Shown piece by piece: positions 37,110 through 45,218 of a stretch of DNA of 64,000 nucleotides. The notes beneath the pieces are model-generated. The model was not told where the DNA came from and searched no databases. It worked only from the letters and a program-made list of their open reading frames with translations. The position numbers and the translations under genes were made by a program. The first letter of the stretch is position 1, and each line of letters starts with the position of its first letter. Source of the DNA: Phascolarctobacterium sp. (GTDB lineage Bacteria > Bacillota > Negativicutes > Acidaminococcales > Acidaminococcaceae); assembly GCA_030540395.1 (NCBI GenBank), contig JAUNWI010000006.1, positions 1 to 64,000 of the forward strand. Reading direction: 5' to 3'.

Positions 37110-37835
37110 ATGGAAAAATTAGTGGCAATTGTGCCCGCAGCAGGCGCTGGTAAGCGCCTGGGGCTGGGGATTAACAAGGCTTTTGCAGTTTTGCGGGGAG
37201 CACCCCTCATCGTGCACTGTCTGCGCATGCTTGCGCAGACGGAGCTGGTGGCCGAAGCCATCGTGGTGCTGGCCCCGGCGGAGGTGGACGAGGGGCGCAC
37301 GCTCTTAGCTAGCTATCAGTCGGAGTATTTTTCGACGCTGCCCATTAAGGTTGTAGCCGGGGGCAAGGAGCGTCAGGACAGCGTGGCCAACGCCCTGGCC
37401 GCCGTACCTGCCGACGCCGCCTACATCGCCGTGCACGATGGTGCGCGGCCCTTTGCGGGCCGCGCTGTGTTTGCGCGCACGCTGGCGGCGGCCAAGGAGC
37501 AGGGGGCGGCCATTGCTGCGGTGCCCGTGAAGAATACCATCAAAGTCGTGGACGCCAACGGCGTTGTCGTAGACACGCCTGTGCGCTCCACGCTGGTGGC
37601 GGTGCAGACGCCGCAGGTGTTTCGCGCCCAGCTGCTCAAGGATGCTTACGCTCATTTGGCTGCACACCCTGCGGCGGTCACCGACGATGCATCCGTAGTG
37701 GAGCTTGTGGGACATAAGGTGGTAGTGGCCGTAGGCCGCTACGAAAATATCAAGATTACCACGCCGGAGGATTTGGTGCTGGCGGAGCATTTCTTGGAAG
37801 AACTGCAGCAGGAGGAGCGTAATTATGGAAAATAA
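37110..37835 (+). CDS. ispD: 2-C-methyl-D-erythritol 4-phosphate cytidylyltransferase
   Basis: IspD joins CTP and methylerythritol phosphate in the non-mevalonate isoprenoid pathway. 241 residues. The nucleotide-binding loop is [17 protein letters not shown]; further marks are [22 protein letters not shown], and TDDASVVE near the C-terminus, all typical of active IspD. The gene overlaps ispF by 11 bases, so the third and fifth steps of the pathway are made together. RBS GGGGAGGGG. GC content of the 37.4-37.7 kb stretch is visibly higher than that of neighbours. Confidence 0.96.
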   Translation: MEKLVAIVPAAGAGKRLGLGINKAFAVLRGAPLIVHCLRMLAQTELVAEAIVVLAPAEVDEGRTLLASYQSEYFSTLPIKVVAGGKERQDSVANALAAVPADAAYIAVHDGARPFAGRAVFARTLAAAKEQGAAIAAVPVKNTIKVVDANGVVVDTPVRSTLVAVQTPQVFRAQLLKDAYAHLAAHPAAVTDDASVVELVGHKVVVAVGRYENIKITTPEDLVLAEHFLEELQQEERNYGK

Positions 37836-38322
37836 AGTGAAGCTGCCCGCCTTTAGAGTGGGCTGTGGCTATGATGTGCATAAGCTGGTGCCGGAGCGCA
37901 AGCTGATTTTGTGCGGTGTTCAGGTACCCTATGAGCTGGGGCTTTTGGGTCACAGTGATGCGGACGTGGCGCTCCATGCGCTGATGGACGCGCTGCTGGG
38001 CGCAGCAGCGCTGGGAGATATTGGCAAGCATTTTCCGGACACGGATGAGCGCTTTAAGGGTGCCGACAGCATGAAGCTGACGGAGCATGTGGTAGGGCTG
38101 CTGGCGGAGCGGGGCTGGCACATCAACAATGTTGATGTGACTATTATCGCGCAACGCCCCAAGCTGGCCAGCTATATTCCCGCGATGCGGACCAAGGTGG
38201 CCGCAGTGCTGGGGATTGACGAGGATGCAGTGAACGTGAAGGCCACCACCACCGAGAAGCTGGGCTTCACGGGCCGCGGCGAAGGCATCGCCTCTGAGGC
38301 CGTGGCGAGCTTAATAAAATAA
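37825..38322 (+). CDS. ispF: 2-C-methyl-D-erythritol 2,4-cyclodiphosphate synthase
   Basis: IspF closes the cyclic diphosphate, releasing CMP, to feed isopentenyl diphosphate production for undecaprenyl carriers and quinones. 165 residues, a typical trimeric enzyme chain. Metal ligands are in GYDVHKL (DxH) and later [21 protein letters not shown]; the CDP-binding tail is [23 protein letters not shown]. Start ATG is inside the end of ispD. A clear terminator follows immediately. Confidence 0.97.
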   Translation: MENKVKLPAFRVGCGYDVHKLVPERKLILCGVQVPYELGLLGHSDADVALHALMDALLGAAALGDIGKHFPDTDERFKGADSMKLTEHVVGLLAERGWHINNVDVTIIAQRPKLASYIPAMRTKVAAVLGIDEDAVNVKATTTEKLGFTGRGEGIASEAVASLIK

Positions 38323-38329
38323 TAAAATC

Positions 38330-38358
38330 AACGCTCATGTATTCATGGGCGTTTTTTC
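38330..38358 (+). terminator. Terminator after ispF
   Basis: AACGCTCATG and CATGGGCGTT, one G-U pair, 4-base loop, followed by TTTT. Confidence 0.85.
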
Positions 38359-38389
38359 TATATTTGTTGTTCCTTTTGCGGGCGCACTA

Positions 38390-38398
38390 TGCTATAAT
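38390..38398 (+). promoter_or_regulatory. Extended -10 promoter of gltX
   Basis: TATGCTATAAT with TATAAT at 38393-38398; no good -35 box. It would start a leader of about 130 bases before gltX. Confidence 0.6.
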
Positions 38399-38408
38399 AT
38401 TAAGTTGA

Positions 38409-38511
38409 CAGACTATGCAATTCTTGTTAACGCATTTAAGAGGAATGAGCCCGGCATAGTCTGCAAGACAAAGCTAATTAACCATAACAGGCCTGAAAAA
38501 TCGCGTGCCTG
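38409..38511 (+). promoter_or_regulatory. Structured leader of gltX
   Basis: CAGACTATGC (38409-38418) pairs perfectly with GCATAGTCTG (38454-38463) across a 35-base loop. A second small stem pairs CAGGC (38488-38492) with GCCTG (38507-38511). A 14-codon open frame, ATG 38415 to TAG 38459, lies inside the first stem-loop but lacks a good ribosome binding site. There is no T-box sequence and no terminator, so a regulatory role would act on translation or stability. No known riboswitch class recognised. Confidence 0.5.
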
Positions 38512-38536
38512 AATAACTTTGGAGGGAGAATAAAAG

Positions 38537-40024
38537 ATGTGTTGTTGTTGTAATAATGAAGAAGTAAGAGTAAGATTTGCACCGAGCCCCACCGGCCCGT
38601 TCCATATTGGCGGCGCTCGCAGCGCTCTGTTCAACTGGCTTTTGGCTCGCAAAACCGGCGGCAAGCTGATTCTGCGTGTTGAAGATACTGATAGAGAGCG
38701 TTCTACCCCGGAATCCGAGGAAAACATCAAGGCTGCTTTGAAGTGGCTGGGCATGGACTGGGATGAGGGCGTTGATGTGGGCGGCCCCAATGGTCCCTAC
38801 CATCAAATGGAGCGTCTGGATATCTACAAAAAATATACCGACCAGCTGCTTGCTGAGGGCAAGGCTTACTACTGCTATTGCACCGATGAAGAGCTGGAGG
38901 AGGAGCGCCAATCCCTGATCAAGGCTGGCAAAATGCCCCGTTACATGGGCAAATGCCGCAACCTGACTGCAGAGCAAATCGCTCAGTTTGAGGCTGAAGG
39001 CCGCAAACCCACCGTGCGCTTCCGCGTGCCCGCTGACAAGCAAATTCTGGTGCGCGATATGGTGCGTGGCGATGTAGTTTTTGATTCCAACAATATCGGT
39101 GATTTTGTTATCGTAAAATCCGATGGCATTCCCACCTATAACTATGCCGTAGTAATTGACGATGCCCTGATGCACATTACCCATGTAATCCGTGCTGAGG
39201 AGCATTTGTCCAACACTCCGCGCCAATGCCTGATTTATGATGCACTGGGCTTTAAGCAACCCACCTTTGGTCACATTTCCCTGATTTTGGGCAAGGACCA
39301 CACCAAGATGAGCAAGCGTCATGGTGCTACCAGTGTGGACCAATATCGTCAGCTGGGCTATCTGCCCGCCGGCATCAACAATTTCTTGGCTCTGTTGGGC
39401 TGGGCTCCCAATAGCGAGCAGGAAATCTTTAGTATGGAGGAGCTGATTAAGGAGTTCTCCATGGACCGCGTAGCTAAGAATCCGGCAGTTTTCGATATCG
39501 ATAAGCTGAACTGGATTAACCAACACTATATGCGTCAGCTGGATGCAGAGGCCTTCTTTGAAGCTGCTAAGCCCCACATGATCGCCGCTGGCTACATGAC
39601 CGGCGAGGAAGAGGGCGAAAAGCTGGCTTGGCTGAAGCGTGTTGTGGCTACTGCACAGGAGCATGTTTCCTATGCAGCACAAATTCCCGCTTGCGTAGAA
39701 ATGTACTTCAATGATGAATTTGATTTTGAAAACGAGGAAGCAGAGGCTGTTTTGAAGGCTGAAACTGTGCCCACCGTTATCAACATGCTGCTGGAAGAGC
39801 TGCCCAAGGTAGAAAACCTTGACAATGCTGCTGTAAAGGCACTGTTCAAGCAAATTCAAAAGGGCACCAAGCTGAAGGGCAAGGATGTGTTTATGCCCAT
39901 CCGCGTAGCTTTGACCGGCAATCAACATGGCCCCGAGCTGGCTGCCATGGTGCCGCTCTTAGGCGTGGAGCGTACTGCAGCCAGAATTAAAGCTTCTCTG
40001 GCTAAAGCTGGCGTAGAATTGTAA
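38537..40024 (+). CDS. gltX: Glutamate--tRNA ligase
   Basis: GltX charges tRNA-Glu, and in many Firmicutes also tRNA-Gln for later amidation. 495 residues, class I. The HIGH-like motif is in APSPTGPFHIGGARSALF near residue 23 and the KMSKS-like motif is KMSKRHG near 258. The zinc-type cysteine cluster CYCTDEEL with KCRN is present. The N-terminus MCCCCNNEEVRVRFAPSP is odd: four Cys codons (TGT, 38540-38551) and two Asn precede the usual start of the fold. The gene is first in a block that ends in sigH, and cysS, the cysteine tRNA ligase gene, follows. RBS GGAGGGAG at 38521-38528. Confidence 0.97.
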   Translation: MCCCCNNEEVRVRFAPSPTGPFHIGGARSALFNWLLARKTGGKLILRVEDTDRERSTPESEENIKAALKWLGMDWDEGVDVGGPNGPYHQMERLDIYKKYTDQLLAEGKAYYCYCTDEELEEERQSLIKAGKMPRYMGKCRNLTAEQIAQFEAEGRKPTVRFRVPADKQILVRDMVRGDVVFDSNNIGDFVIVKSDGIPTYNYAVVIDDALMHITHVIRAEEHLSNTPRQCLIYDALGFKQPTFGHISLILGKDHTKMSKRHGATSVDQYRQLGYLPAGINNFLALLGWAPNSEQEIFSMEELIKEFSMDRVAKNPAVFDIDKLNWINQHYMRQLDAEAFFEAAKPHMIAAGYMTGEEEGEKLAWLKRVVATAQEHVSYAAQIPACVEMYFNDEFDFENEEAEAVLKAETVPTVINMLLEELPKVENLDNAAVKALFKQIQKGTKLKGKDVFMPIRVALTGNQHGPELAAMVPLLGVERTAARIKASLAKAGVEL

Positions 40025-40028
40025 GAAT

Positions 40029-40157
40029 TAACTCCCTCAGTCAGCTCGTAAACTCGCTGACAGCTCCCTCGAGGAGGGAGCACAAAAGTACGGAGTTTGA
40101 CTATGGTTTGTTCTCCCTCTTGGAGGGAGGTGCCGAGCTTGCGAGGCGGAGGGAGTT
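40029..40157. repeat. Multi-hairpin CTCCCTC-rich intergenic repeat
   Basis: AACTCCCTC (40030-40038) pairs with GAGGGAGTT (40149-40157) as the outer stem. Inside are GTCAGC/GCTGAC (40040-40045, 40056-40061), a perfect GCTCCCTC/GAGGGAGC stem (40063-40070, 40074-40081), and CTCCCTC-TT-GGAGGGAG near 40113-40129. The element fills the gltX-cysS gap and ends five bases before the cysS ribosome binding site. It looks like a dispersed palindromic repeat of the REP kind. Confidence 0.75.
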
Positions 40158-40176
40158 TCGTAAAGGAGAGATTAAC

Positions 40177-41622
40177 GTGACTATTCGCGTATATAACACC
40201 TTAAACAATAGAAAAGAAGAATTCGTTCCCATGACTCCTGGTAAGGCCAACATCTATGTGTGCGGCGTTACCCCCTACAACCATCCCCATATCGGCAATG
40301 CTCGTCCCTTCGTAACCTGGGACGTAATTCGCCGCTTCTTGGAGCACGAGGGCTATGATGTAACCCATGTGCAAAATTTCACCGATGTGGATGACAAAAT
40401 CATCAACACCGCCAATAAAGAAGGCGTGCAATGGTTCGACATCTGCAACCGTTATATCGATTCCTATTTTGAGGTAATGGACAAGCTGAATGTGCGCCGC
40501 GCCCATGTTTATCCCCGTGTATCCGAGCATATCGAGGATATCATCGGCACCGTACAAAGCTTGATTGACAATGGCTATGCTTATGTAGTGGATGGCGACG
40601 TTTTCTACAGCGTAGAAAAATTCAAGCATTATGGCCAATTGTCCGGTCGCAATATTGAGGATATGATGGCAGGCGCCCGTGTGGACGTGGACGACCGCAA
40701 GCAAAACCCCATGGACTTTGCTCTGTGGAAATCTGCTAAGCCCGGCGAGCCCTCCTGGCCCAGCCCCTGGGGCAATGGTCGCCCGGGCTGGCATATTGAA
40801 TGCTCCACCATGAGCATGAAATATTTGGGCAAGTCCTTTGACTTCCATGGCGGCGGCAGCGATTTGATTTTCCCCCATCACGAAAACGAAATCGCTCAAT
40901 CCGAGGGCTGCACTGGCTGCCATCCCTTCGTACACTATTGGCTGCACAACGGCTTCATTACCGTGGATAACGAAAAAATGTCCAAATCCTTGGGCAATTT
41001 CTTCATGGTTATCGACATCTTAGAGCATTTTGAGCCGGAAACCCTGCGCTTCTTCATTGTTTCTACCCATTACCGCAGCCCGCTGGACTTTAGCGATGCT
41101 CGCCTGAAGGAAGCAGAAAAGAGCCTGGCACGTTTGCGCAGTGCTCAAGAAACATTGACCAATCTGGAAGCTATGATGAACGCCGGCCCCACCGAGGAAA
41201 GCATGGCTTTGCGCGCCAAGGTTGCCGAGCTGCGCGAGTCCTTCCTCGAAGCTATGCGTGACGACTTCAATACCGCTTTGGCCATCAGCTACTGGTTTGC
41301 TCTGGCTAAGGAAATTAATGTATATCACAAGGCCATTACCGACGCAGGCATTAAGCCCGACGGCAAGCTGGTAGCTGCCTTCGCTGCTGTTTTTGCGGAA
41401 ATGGCTTCCATCATCGGCGTTTTGGAAAAGACTGCTGCTCCTGCAGCCGCTGAAGCTGGCGACAGCAAGGAAGCAGAGCTGGTGGAAATGCTGATTGCTA
41501 TGCGTCAGGATGCACGTAAGGCTAAGAATTATGCTTTGGCTGATGAGCTGCGCAACAAGCTGGGTGCCATCGGCATCGTGCTGCAGGACACTCCACAAGG
41601 CGTAAAATGGTCTAAGCAATAA
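40177..41622 (+). CDS. cysS: Cysteine--tRNA ligase
   Basis: CysS charges tRNA-Cys. 481 residues. The zinc ligand and HIGH motif are in YVCGVTPYNHPHIGNARPFV; the second zinc Cys is in WHIECSTMS; then HHENEIAQSEG and the KMSKS motif EKMSKSLGNF. GTG 40177 is chosen since AAAGGAGAG (40162-40170) is just upstream and MTIRVYNTL fits the family start. An open frame continues upstream into the repeat element but has no site. The TAA overlaps the next ATG (TAATG). Confidence 0.97.
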   Translation: MTIRVYNTLNNRKEEFVPMTPGKANIYVCGVTPYNHPHIGNARPFVTWDVIRRFLEHEGYDVTHVQNFTDVDDKIINTANKEGVQWFDICNRYIDSYFEVMDKLNVRRAHVYPRVSEHIEDIIGTVQSLIDNGYAYVVDGDVFYSVEKFKHYGQLSGRNIEDMMAGARVDVDDRKQNPMDFALWKSAKPGEPSWPSPWGNGRPGWHIECSTMSMKYLGKSFDFHGGGSDLIFPHHENEIAQSEGCTGCHPFVHYWLHNGFITVDNEKMSKSLGNFFMVIDILEHFEPETLRFFIVSTHYRSPLDFSDARLKEAEKSLARLRSAQETLTNLEAMMNAGPTEESMALRAKVAELRESFLEAMRDDFNTALAISYWFALAKEINVYHKAITDAGIKPDGKLVAAFAAVFAEMASIIGVLEKTAAPAAAEAGDSKEAELVEMLIAMRQDARKAKNYALADELRNKLGAIGIVLQDTPQGVKWSKQ

Positions 41623-42086
41623 TGAAATTTGCACAATACCAGTTGTTAAAGGAGCACGCTCTCGCCGCTTGTCAGGCCGAGGGCGCTGCTTCTCTCGATA
41701 AAATCGATGCTAAGCGGATGAATCCCATTGTGCTGGCTTATATAGGCGATGTGGTTTTTTCCATGTATGTGCGCCTAAGATTATTGCCCACCTCCGGTCA
41801 TGTGCGGGTGCTCAACGATTTGGGCATGAAGTATGTGAGCGCGGTGTGCCAAGCCTTAGCCATGGAATATTTGGAGGCAGGCCTGACCGAGGAGGAAAGG
41901 CAGGTGTTCCACCGGGGACGCAATGCCAAATCTACTGTGCCCAAAAGTGCTTCCGTGCACCAATATCGCATGGCCACAGCCTTTGAGGCTCTTTTAGGCT
42001 ACCTCTTTTTGGAGGAGCACGAGGAGCGCCTGGAGGAGCTTTTGGACGCTTCCTTTAAGGTGATTAGTGCCAGCTTAGCAAAATAA
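41622..42086 (+). CDS. mrnC: Mini-ribonuclease 3
   Basis: MrnC matures 23S rRNA by cutting the paired precursor ends. It is an RNase III catalytic domain without the double-stranded RNA-binding domain. 154 residues. Catalytic-type signatures are NPIVLAYIGDVVFSMYVR with the acidic metal-binding residue, HRGRNAKS, and TAFEALLGYLFL with the second acidic cluster. Translation is coupled to cysS by a one-base overlap, the same order as in Bacillus. Confidence 0.95.
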   Translation: MKFAQYQLLKEHALAACQAEGAASLDKIDAKRMNPIVLAYIGDVVFSMYVRLRLLPTSGHVRVLNDLGMKYVSAVCQALAMEYLEAGLTEEERQVFHRGRNAKSTVPKSASVHQYRMATAFEALLGYLFLEEHEERLEELLDASFKVISASLAK

Positions 42087-42109
42087 AGTTGATTATTCTT
42101 ATTAAAAAA

Positions 42110-42124
42110 GCTGCCCTGGGCAGC
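42110..42124 (+). other. Small hairpin between mrnC and thyX
   Basis: GCTGCCC and GGGCAGC are perfect arms with almost no loop, so the real stem is about five bases. Preceded by an A-run but without a T-run after it, so at most a weak pause site. Confidence 0.4.
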
Positions 42125-42150
42125 GTGACTTGTTAAAGGAGGAGGCTTTG

Positions 42151-42867
42151 ATGACAATGCAGGTTAAATTAGTGCGTTATACCCCCGAGCCCGAGCGCAC
42201 CGTGGCTATGAGCGCTCGTCTGTGCTATTCTCCCATTGGCGCTGCCCAATTGGAGGAACGCATCAGTGATGAGCAGGCTGCCAAATTAGTACGTAAGCTG
42301 GTGAGCATGGGGCATTTTTCAACTTTGGAGCATGTGACCTTCACCTTTGCCATTGAAGGTATTTCCCGGGTTTTGACCCACCAATTGGTGCGTCACCGTA
42401 TTGCCTCCTATTCCCAGCAATCCCAGCGTTATGTGAAGGAGCACGCCTTCGAAACCATTGTGCCCGCTTCCATTGCGAAAAATCCTGAAGCCAAGGCCAA
42501 ATTTGACGCCCTGATGAGCGAAATTCAGGCCTTGTACAACGAATTTACCGAGGCAGGTGTTCCTGCCGAGGATGCTCGTTACATTTTGCCCAATGCTACG
42601 GAGACGAAAATCGTCTGCACCTTTAATGCTCGCTCCCTGCTGAATTTCTTCAGCCTGCGCTGCTGTACTAGAGCCCAATGGGAAATTCGCGCCTTGGCCA
42701 ACGAAATGCTGCGCCAGGTTAAGGAGGTAGCGCCGGTTATTTTTGAAAACGCCGGTCCTACCTGCGTATCCGAGGGCGTATGCCACGAGGGTGAGATGAG
42801 CTGTGGTCGCCTGCAGGCTATTTTGGCCCAAAGGGCGAAGGCAGCTCAAGAAGGAGCAAAGCAATGA
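42151..42867 (+). CDS. thyX: FAD-dependent thymidylate synthase
   Basis: ThyX methylates dUMP to dTMP using methylene-tetrahydrofolate and reduced FAD, replacing ThyA. 238 residues. The signature [13 protein letters not shown] at residues 81-93 matches the ThyX motif exactly; [23 protein letters not shown] and CTRAQWEIR complete the substrate site. ATG 42151 follows AAAGGAGGAGG (42135-42145). It overlaps rlmB by four bases (ATGA). It stands between mrnC and rlmB, which are adjacent in Bacillus. Confidence 0.97.
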   Translation: MTMQVKLVRYTPEPERTVAMSARLCYSPIGAAQLEERISDEQAAKLVRKLVSMGHFSTLEHVTFTFAIEGISRVLTHQLVRHRIASYSQQSQRYVKEHAFETIVPASIAKNPEAKAKFDALMSEIQALYNEFTEAGVPAEDARYILPNATETKIVCTFNARSLLNFFSLRCCTRAQWEIRALANEMLRQVKEVAPVIFENAGPTCVSEGVCHEGEMSCGRLQAILAQRAKAAQEGAKQ

Positions 42868-43691
42868 GAGAGGACATCCAGAAAAATGTTCGTTCCTTGC
42901 CCGCCAAGCAGTACCGTAAGCCGGAGGCAAAGGTAGAAAAGCCGGATACAGGTGATTTACTTGTTGGTCGCAACGCTGTGAGCGAAGCTTTAAAGGGACA
43001 GCGTCCCTTAAATAAGCTTCTGGTACAGGAGGGAGCCCACGGCGGCAGCCTGGGCGAGCTTTTGGCTCTCGCCAAAAGCAAGGGCGTGCCTGTGGAAACA
43101 GTCAAGGCTGAGCGCTTGGATAAGCTGGCACCGGGCCTGCGCCACCAAGGCGTGGCCGCCTTGGCAGCGCCCATTGCCTTCCAAACCCTGGATGACGTGT
43201 TCGCCAAGGCAGCAGCCAAGGGCGAGGAGCCCTTTTTGCTGCTGCTGGACGAGCTGCAGGACCCACAAAACGTGGGCGCTCTAATTCGCACCGCGGACGC
43301 CGCAGGCGTCCACGGTGTGCTCATGCCGCGCCGGCGCAGCTGCCCCTTGAATGCGGTGGTGGCAAAAATCTCGGCCGGTGCGGTGGAATATGTGCCGGTG
43401 GTGCAGATTGGCAATATTGCCCAAACCATGGAGGAGCTCAAGGCCCGAGGCTGCTGGCTGGTGGGAGCGGACATGGATGGCGTGGATTTTTACGCCGCCA
43501 ATATGACGGGACCCATTGTGCTGGTCATCGGCGCCGAGGGCAAGGGCTTGGGACGCTTGGTGAAGCAAAAATGCGACGACATTGTTTCCTTACCCATGCA
43601 CGGCGGTGTGAATTCCCTCAACGCCTCCAATGCAGGCGCAATTTTAATGTATGAGGTGGTGCGTCAGCGCCAGTTATTCGGTGGTCAATAA
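42864..43691 (+). CDS. rlmB: 23S rRNA 2'-O-methyltransferase, RlmB-type (TrmH/SpoU family)
   Basis: 275 residues. A charged N-terminal tail of about 30 residues leads into a substrate-binding domain ([14 protein letters not shown]) and the SPOUT knot. The three SpoU motifs are [43 protein letters not shown] and [22 protein letters not shown]. RlmB methylates G2251 (E. coli numbering) in the peptidyl transferase P-loop; the exact nucleotide here is inferred. Coupled with thyX by an ATGA overlap. Confidence 0.93.
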   Translation: MREDIQKNVRSLPAKQYRKPEAKVEKPDTGDLLVGRNAVSEALKGQRPLNKLLVQEGAHGGSLGELLALAKSKGVPVETVKAERLDKLAPGLRHQGVAALAAPIAFQTLDDVFAKAAAKGEEPFLLLLDELQDPQNVGALIRTADAAGVHGVLMPRRRSCPLNAVVAKISAGAVEYVPVVQIGNIAQTMEELKARGCWLVGADMDGVDFYAANMTGPIVLVIGAEGKGLGRLVKQKCDDIVSLPMHGGVNSLNASNAGAILMYEVVRQRQLFGGQ

Positions 43692-43721
43692 AGTGAGCTG
43701 TGTGCTCAACGGAGGTGAAGC

Positions 43722-44240
43722 ATGGGCGAATACCTGCTTATCGATGGCTATAATGTAATCAATGCCTGGAAGGAATTTGCCCAGCTGCGCCAGACAAGCC
43801 TAGAGCATGCCCGGGAGCTTTTGGTGGCAGGGGTCAGCGAATATGCTGCCTTCAAGGGCTACAGAGCTATTGTGGTTTTTGATGCCCTGGAGGTGGCCGG
43901 TGCTGCGGCGGTGGAGACAATCCATGGTATTCAGGTGGTGTACACCGGCGAGGGCGAAACTGCCGACTCCTGGATTGAACGCCGGGCCTACGAGCTAGGC
44001 CACGGTCCCAATAAAGCCAAGGTTTTCGTGGTAACCAGCGACTATGCGGAGCAAATCAATGTTTTGGGCGCAGGCGCCTATCGCATCTCCGCCCGGGAGT
44101 TTCGCGAGGATTATAAAAAGACGAAAAAGCAAATTGATGAGCGTCTGCGTATTCCTCGTGGTGCTTTGAACCGTAACGAGCTGGGCGGTCGCATTAATGG
44201 CCATGTTTTAGAGCATTTAGAAAAAATACGTCGTCAGTGA
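43722..44240 (+). CDS. rae1: NYN/PIN-fold ribosome-dependent endoribonuclease Rae1 (YacP)
   Basis: 172 residues. The NYN (PIN-like) fold is marked by LLIDGYNVINAW with the first Asp, VFDALEVAG, GEGETADSWIERRAYEL and VVTSDYAEQ with further acids. In B. subtilis the homologue YacP, renamed Rae1, enters the ribosomal A site and cuts mRNA. The gene order rlmB-yacP-sigH is the same there, which supports the assignment. RBS GGAGGTG just before ATG. Confidence 0.92.
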   Translation: MGEYLLIDGYNVINAWKEFAQLRQTSLEHARELLVAGVSEYAAFKGYRAIVVFDALEVAGAAAVETIHGIQVVYTGEGETADSWIERRAYELGHGPNKAKVFVVTSDYAEQINVLGAGAYRISAREFREDYKKTKKQIDERLRIPRGALNRNELGGRINGHVLEHLEKIRRQ

Positions 44241-44242
44241 GA

Positions 44243-44271
44243 TTGACGGCAAGAGCTTGACAGGATATAAT
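44243..44271 (+). promoter_or_regulatory. Promoter of sigH
   Basis: TTGACG (44243-44248) and TATAAT (44266-44271) with a 17-base spacer; an overlapping TTGACA at 44257 is out of register. sigH can be expressed apart from the upstream operon. Confidence 0.75.
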
Positions 44272-44317
44272 AAAAAGTATTCTTATTGCTATAACCCAAA
44301 CGGAGGAAATGTACTTG

Positions 44318-45055
44318 ATGACTACAGATACGGTGAAGAGAAACGATCCTTATGAAGCCTTTAACCAAATGACTGATGAGGAGATCGTTTTAGATGCCCA
44401 ACTCCACGACAATGTCTTGGCGCAGGAGTATTTGCTGCATAAGTACAGAAATTTTGTCAGGGCTAAAGCGCGCAGCTATTTTCTCATCGGTGCTGAGCGG
44501 GAGGATATTATTCAGGAGGGCATGATTGGCCTATATAAGGCTATTCGTGATTTTAAGAATGATAAGCAGTCCTCCTTTCGAGCCTTTGCGGAGCTGTGTG
44601 TCACTAGGCAAATCATTACGGCTATCAAAACGGCTACTCGACAAAAGCATATCCCTTTGAATTCCTATGTTTCTCTCAACAAGCCCATTTACGAGGAGGA
44701 TAGCGACAGGACCCTGCTGGATATTATCAGCGGTGTGCGGGTGGCTAACCCCGAGGATATGGTGATTAGCAGGGAGGAGTTCAGCGATATTGAGAATAAG
44801 ATGAACGATATTCTCAGCGATCTGGAATGGAAGGTGCTGATGAGCTATTTGGACGGCAAGTCCTATCAGGAAATTGCTGTGGATTTGCATCGGCACATTA
44901 AGTCCATTGATAATGCTTTGCAGCGGGTAAAACGTAAATTAGAAAAATATATCATCAGCAAGGGGGATATTACGGACCTGCGCACGGTTTATAGTGGACT
45001 GCTGGCCATAGATCCCTACGAAAGATTTAAGGATAAAGATGCCAAAAATGACTAA
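44318..45055 (+). CDS. sigH: RNA polymerase sigma-30 factor SigH (SpoVH)
   Basis: SigH directs transition-state and early sporulation genes in spore formers and persists in some non-sporulating relatives. 245 residues. Region 2 is in LHDNVLAQEYLLHKYRNFVRAKARSYFLIGAEREDIIQEGMIG-type sequence, with region 2.4 FRAFAELCVTRQIITAIKTATR; region 4 is LSDLEWKVLMSYLDGKSYQEIA with the helix-turn-helix HIKSIDNALQRVKRKL. CGGAGG at 44301-44306 suits ATG 44318 or TTG 44315; ATG 44309 is too close. No sporulation genes occur in this window. Confidence 0.95.
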   Translation: MTTDTVKRNDPYEAFNQMTDEEIVLDAQLHDNVLAQEYLLHKYRNFVRAKARSYFLIGAEREDIIQEGMIGLYKAIRDFKNDKQSSFRAFAELCVTRQIITAIKTATRQKHIPLNSYVSLNKPIYEEDSDRTLLDIISGVRVANPEDMVISREEFSDIENKMNDILSDLEWKVLMSYLDGKSYQEIAVDLHRHIKSIDNALQRVKRKLEKYIISKGDITDLRTVYSGLLAIDPYERFKDKDAKND

Positions 45056-45154
45056 TTACTGCTAAATGTGTAACATTACAAGGCGTCGCAAGGAAATTTT
45101 CAGAATGGTGTATATTTTTTAGAGGAATTTAGAGAAGTTCAGCGAATATACTAG

Positions 45155-45178
45155 GTAACAATTTAAGTAACAATTTAA
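45155..45178. repeat. Perfect tandem 12-base repeat
   Basis: GTAACAATTTAA occurs twice head to tail at 45155-45166 and 45167-45178, 40 bases before the next start codon. It could be a paired regulator site or a simple duplication. A CAC-TTCG-GTG tetraloop hairpin follows at 45190-45201. Confidence 0.7.
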
Positions 45179-45218
45179 GTGAAATATTAACACTTCGGTG
45201 TCATAGGAGGTTTTTCAA

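Noticed and set aside
38399..38536. T-box riboswitch in the gltX leader
   Set aside because: The conserved T-box string and the terminator/antiterminator pair are absent.
38474..39928. 484-codon open frame on the reverse strand opposite gltX
   Set aside because: It mirrors the gltX codon pattern, has no ribosome binding site and its product looks like no protein family; gltX on the forward strand is certain.
44309..45055. Active sporulation programme inferred from sigH
   Set aside because: SigH alone is kept in non-sporulating relatives and no other sporulation gene appears here.
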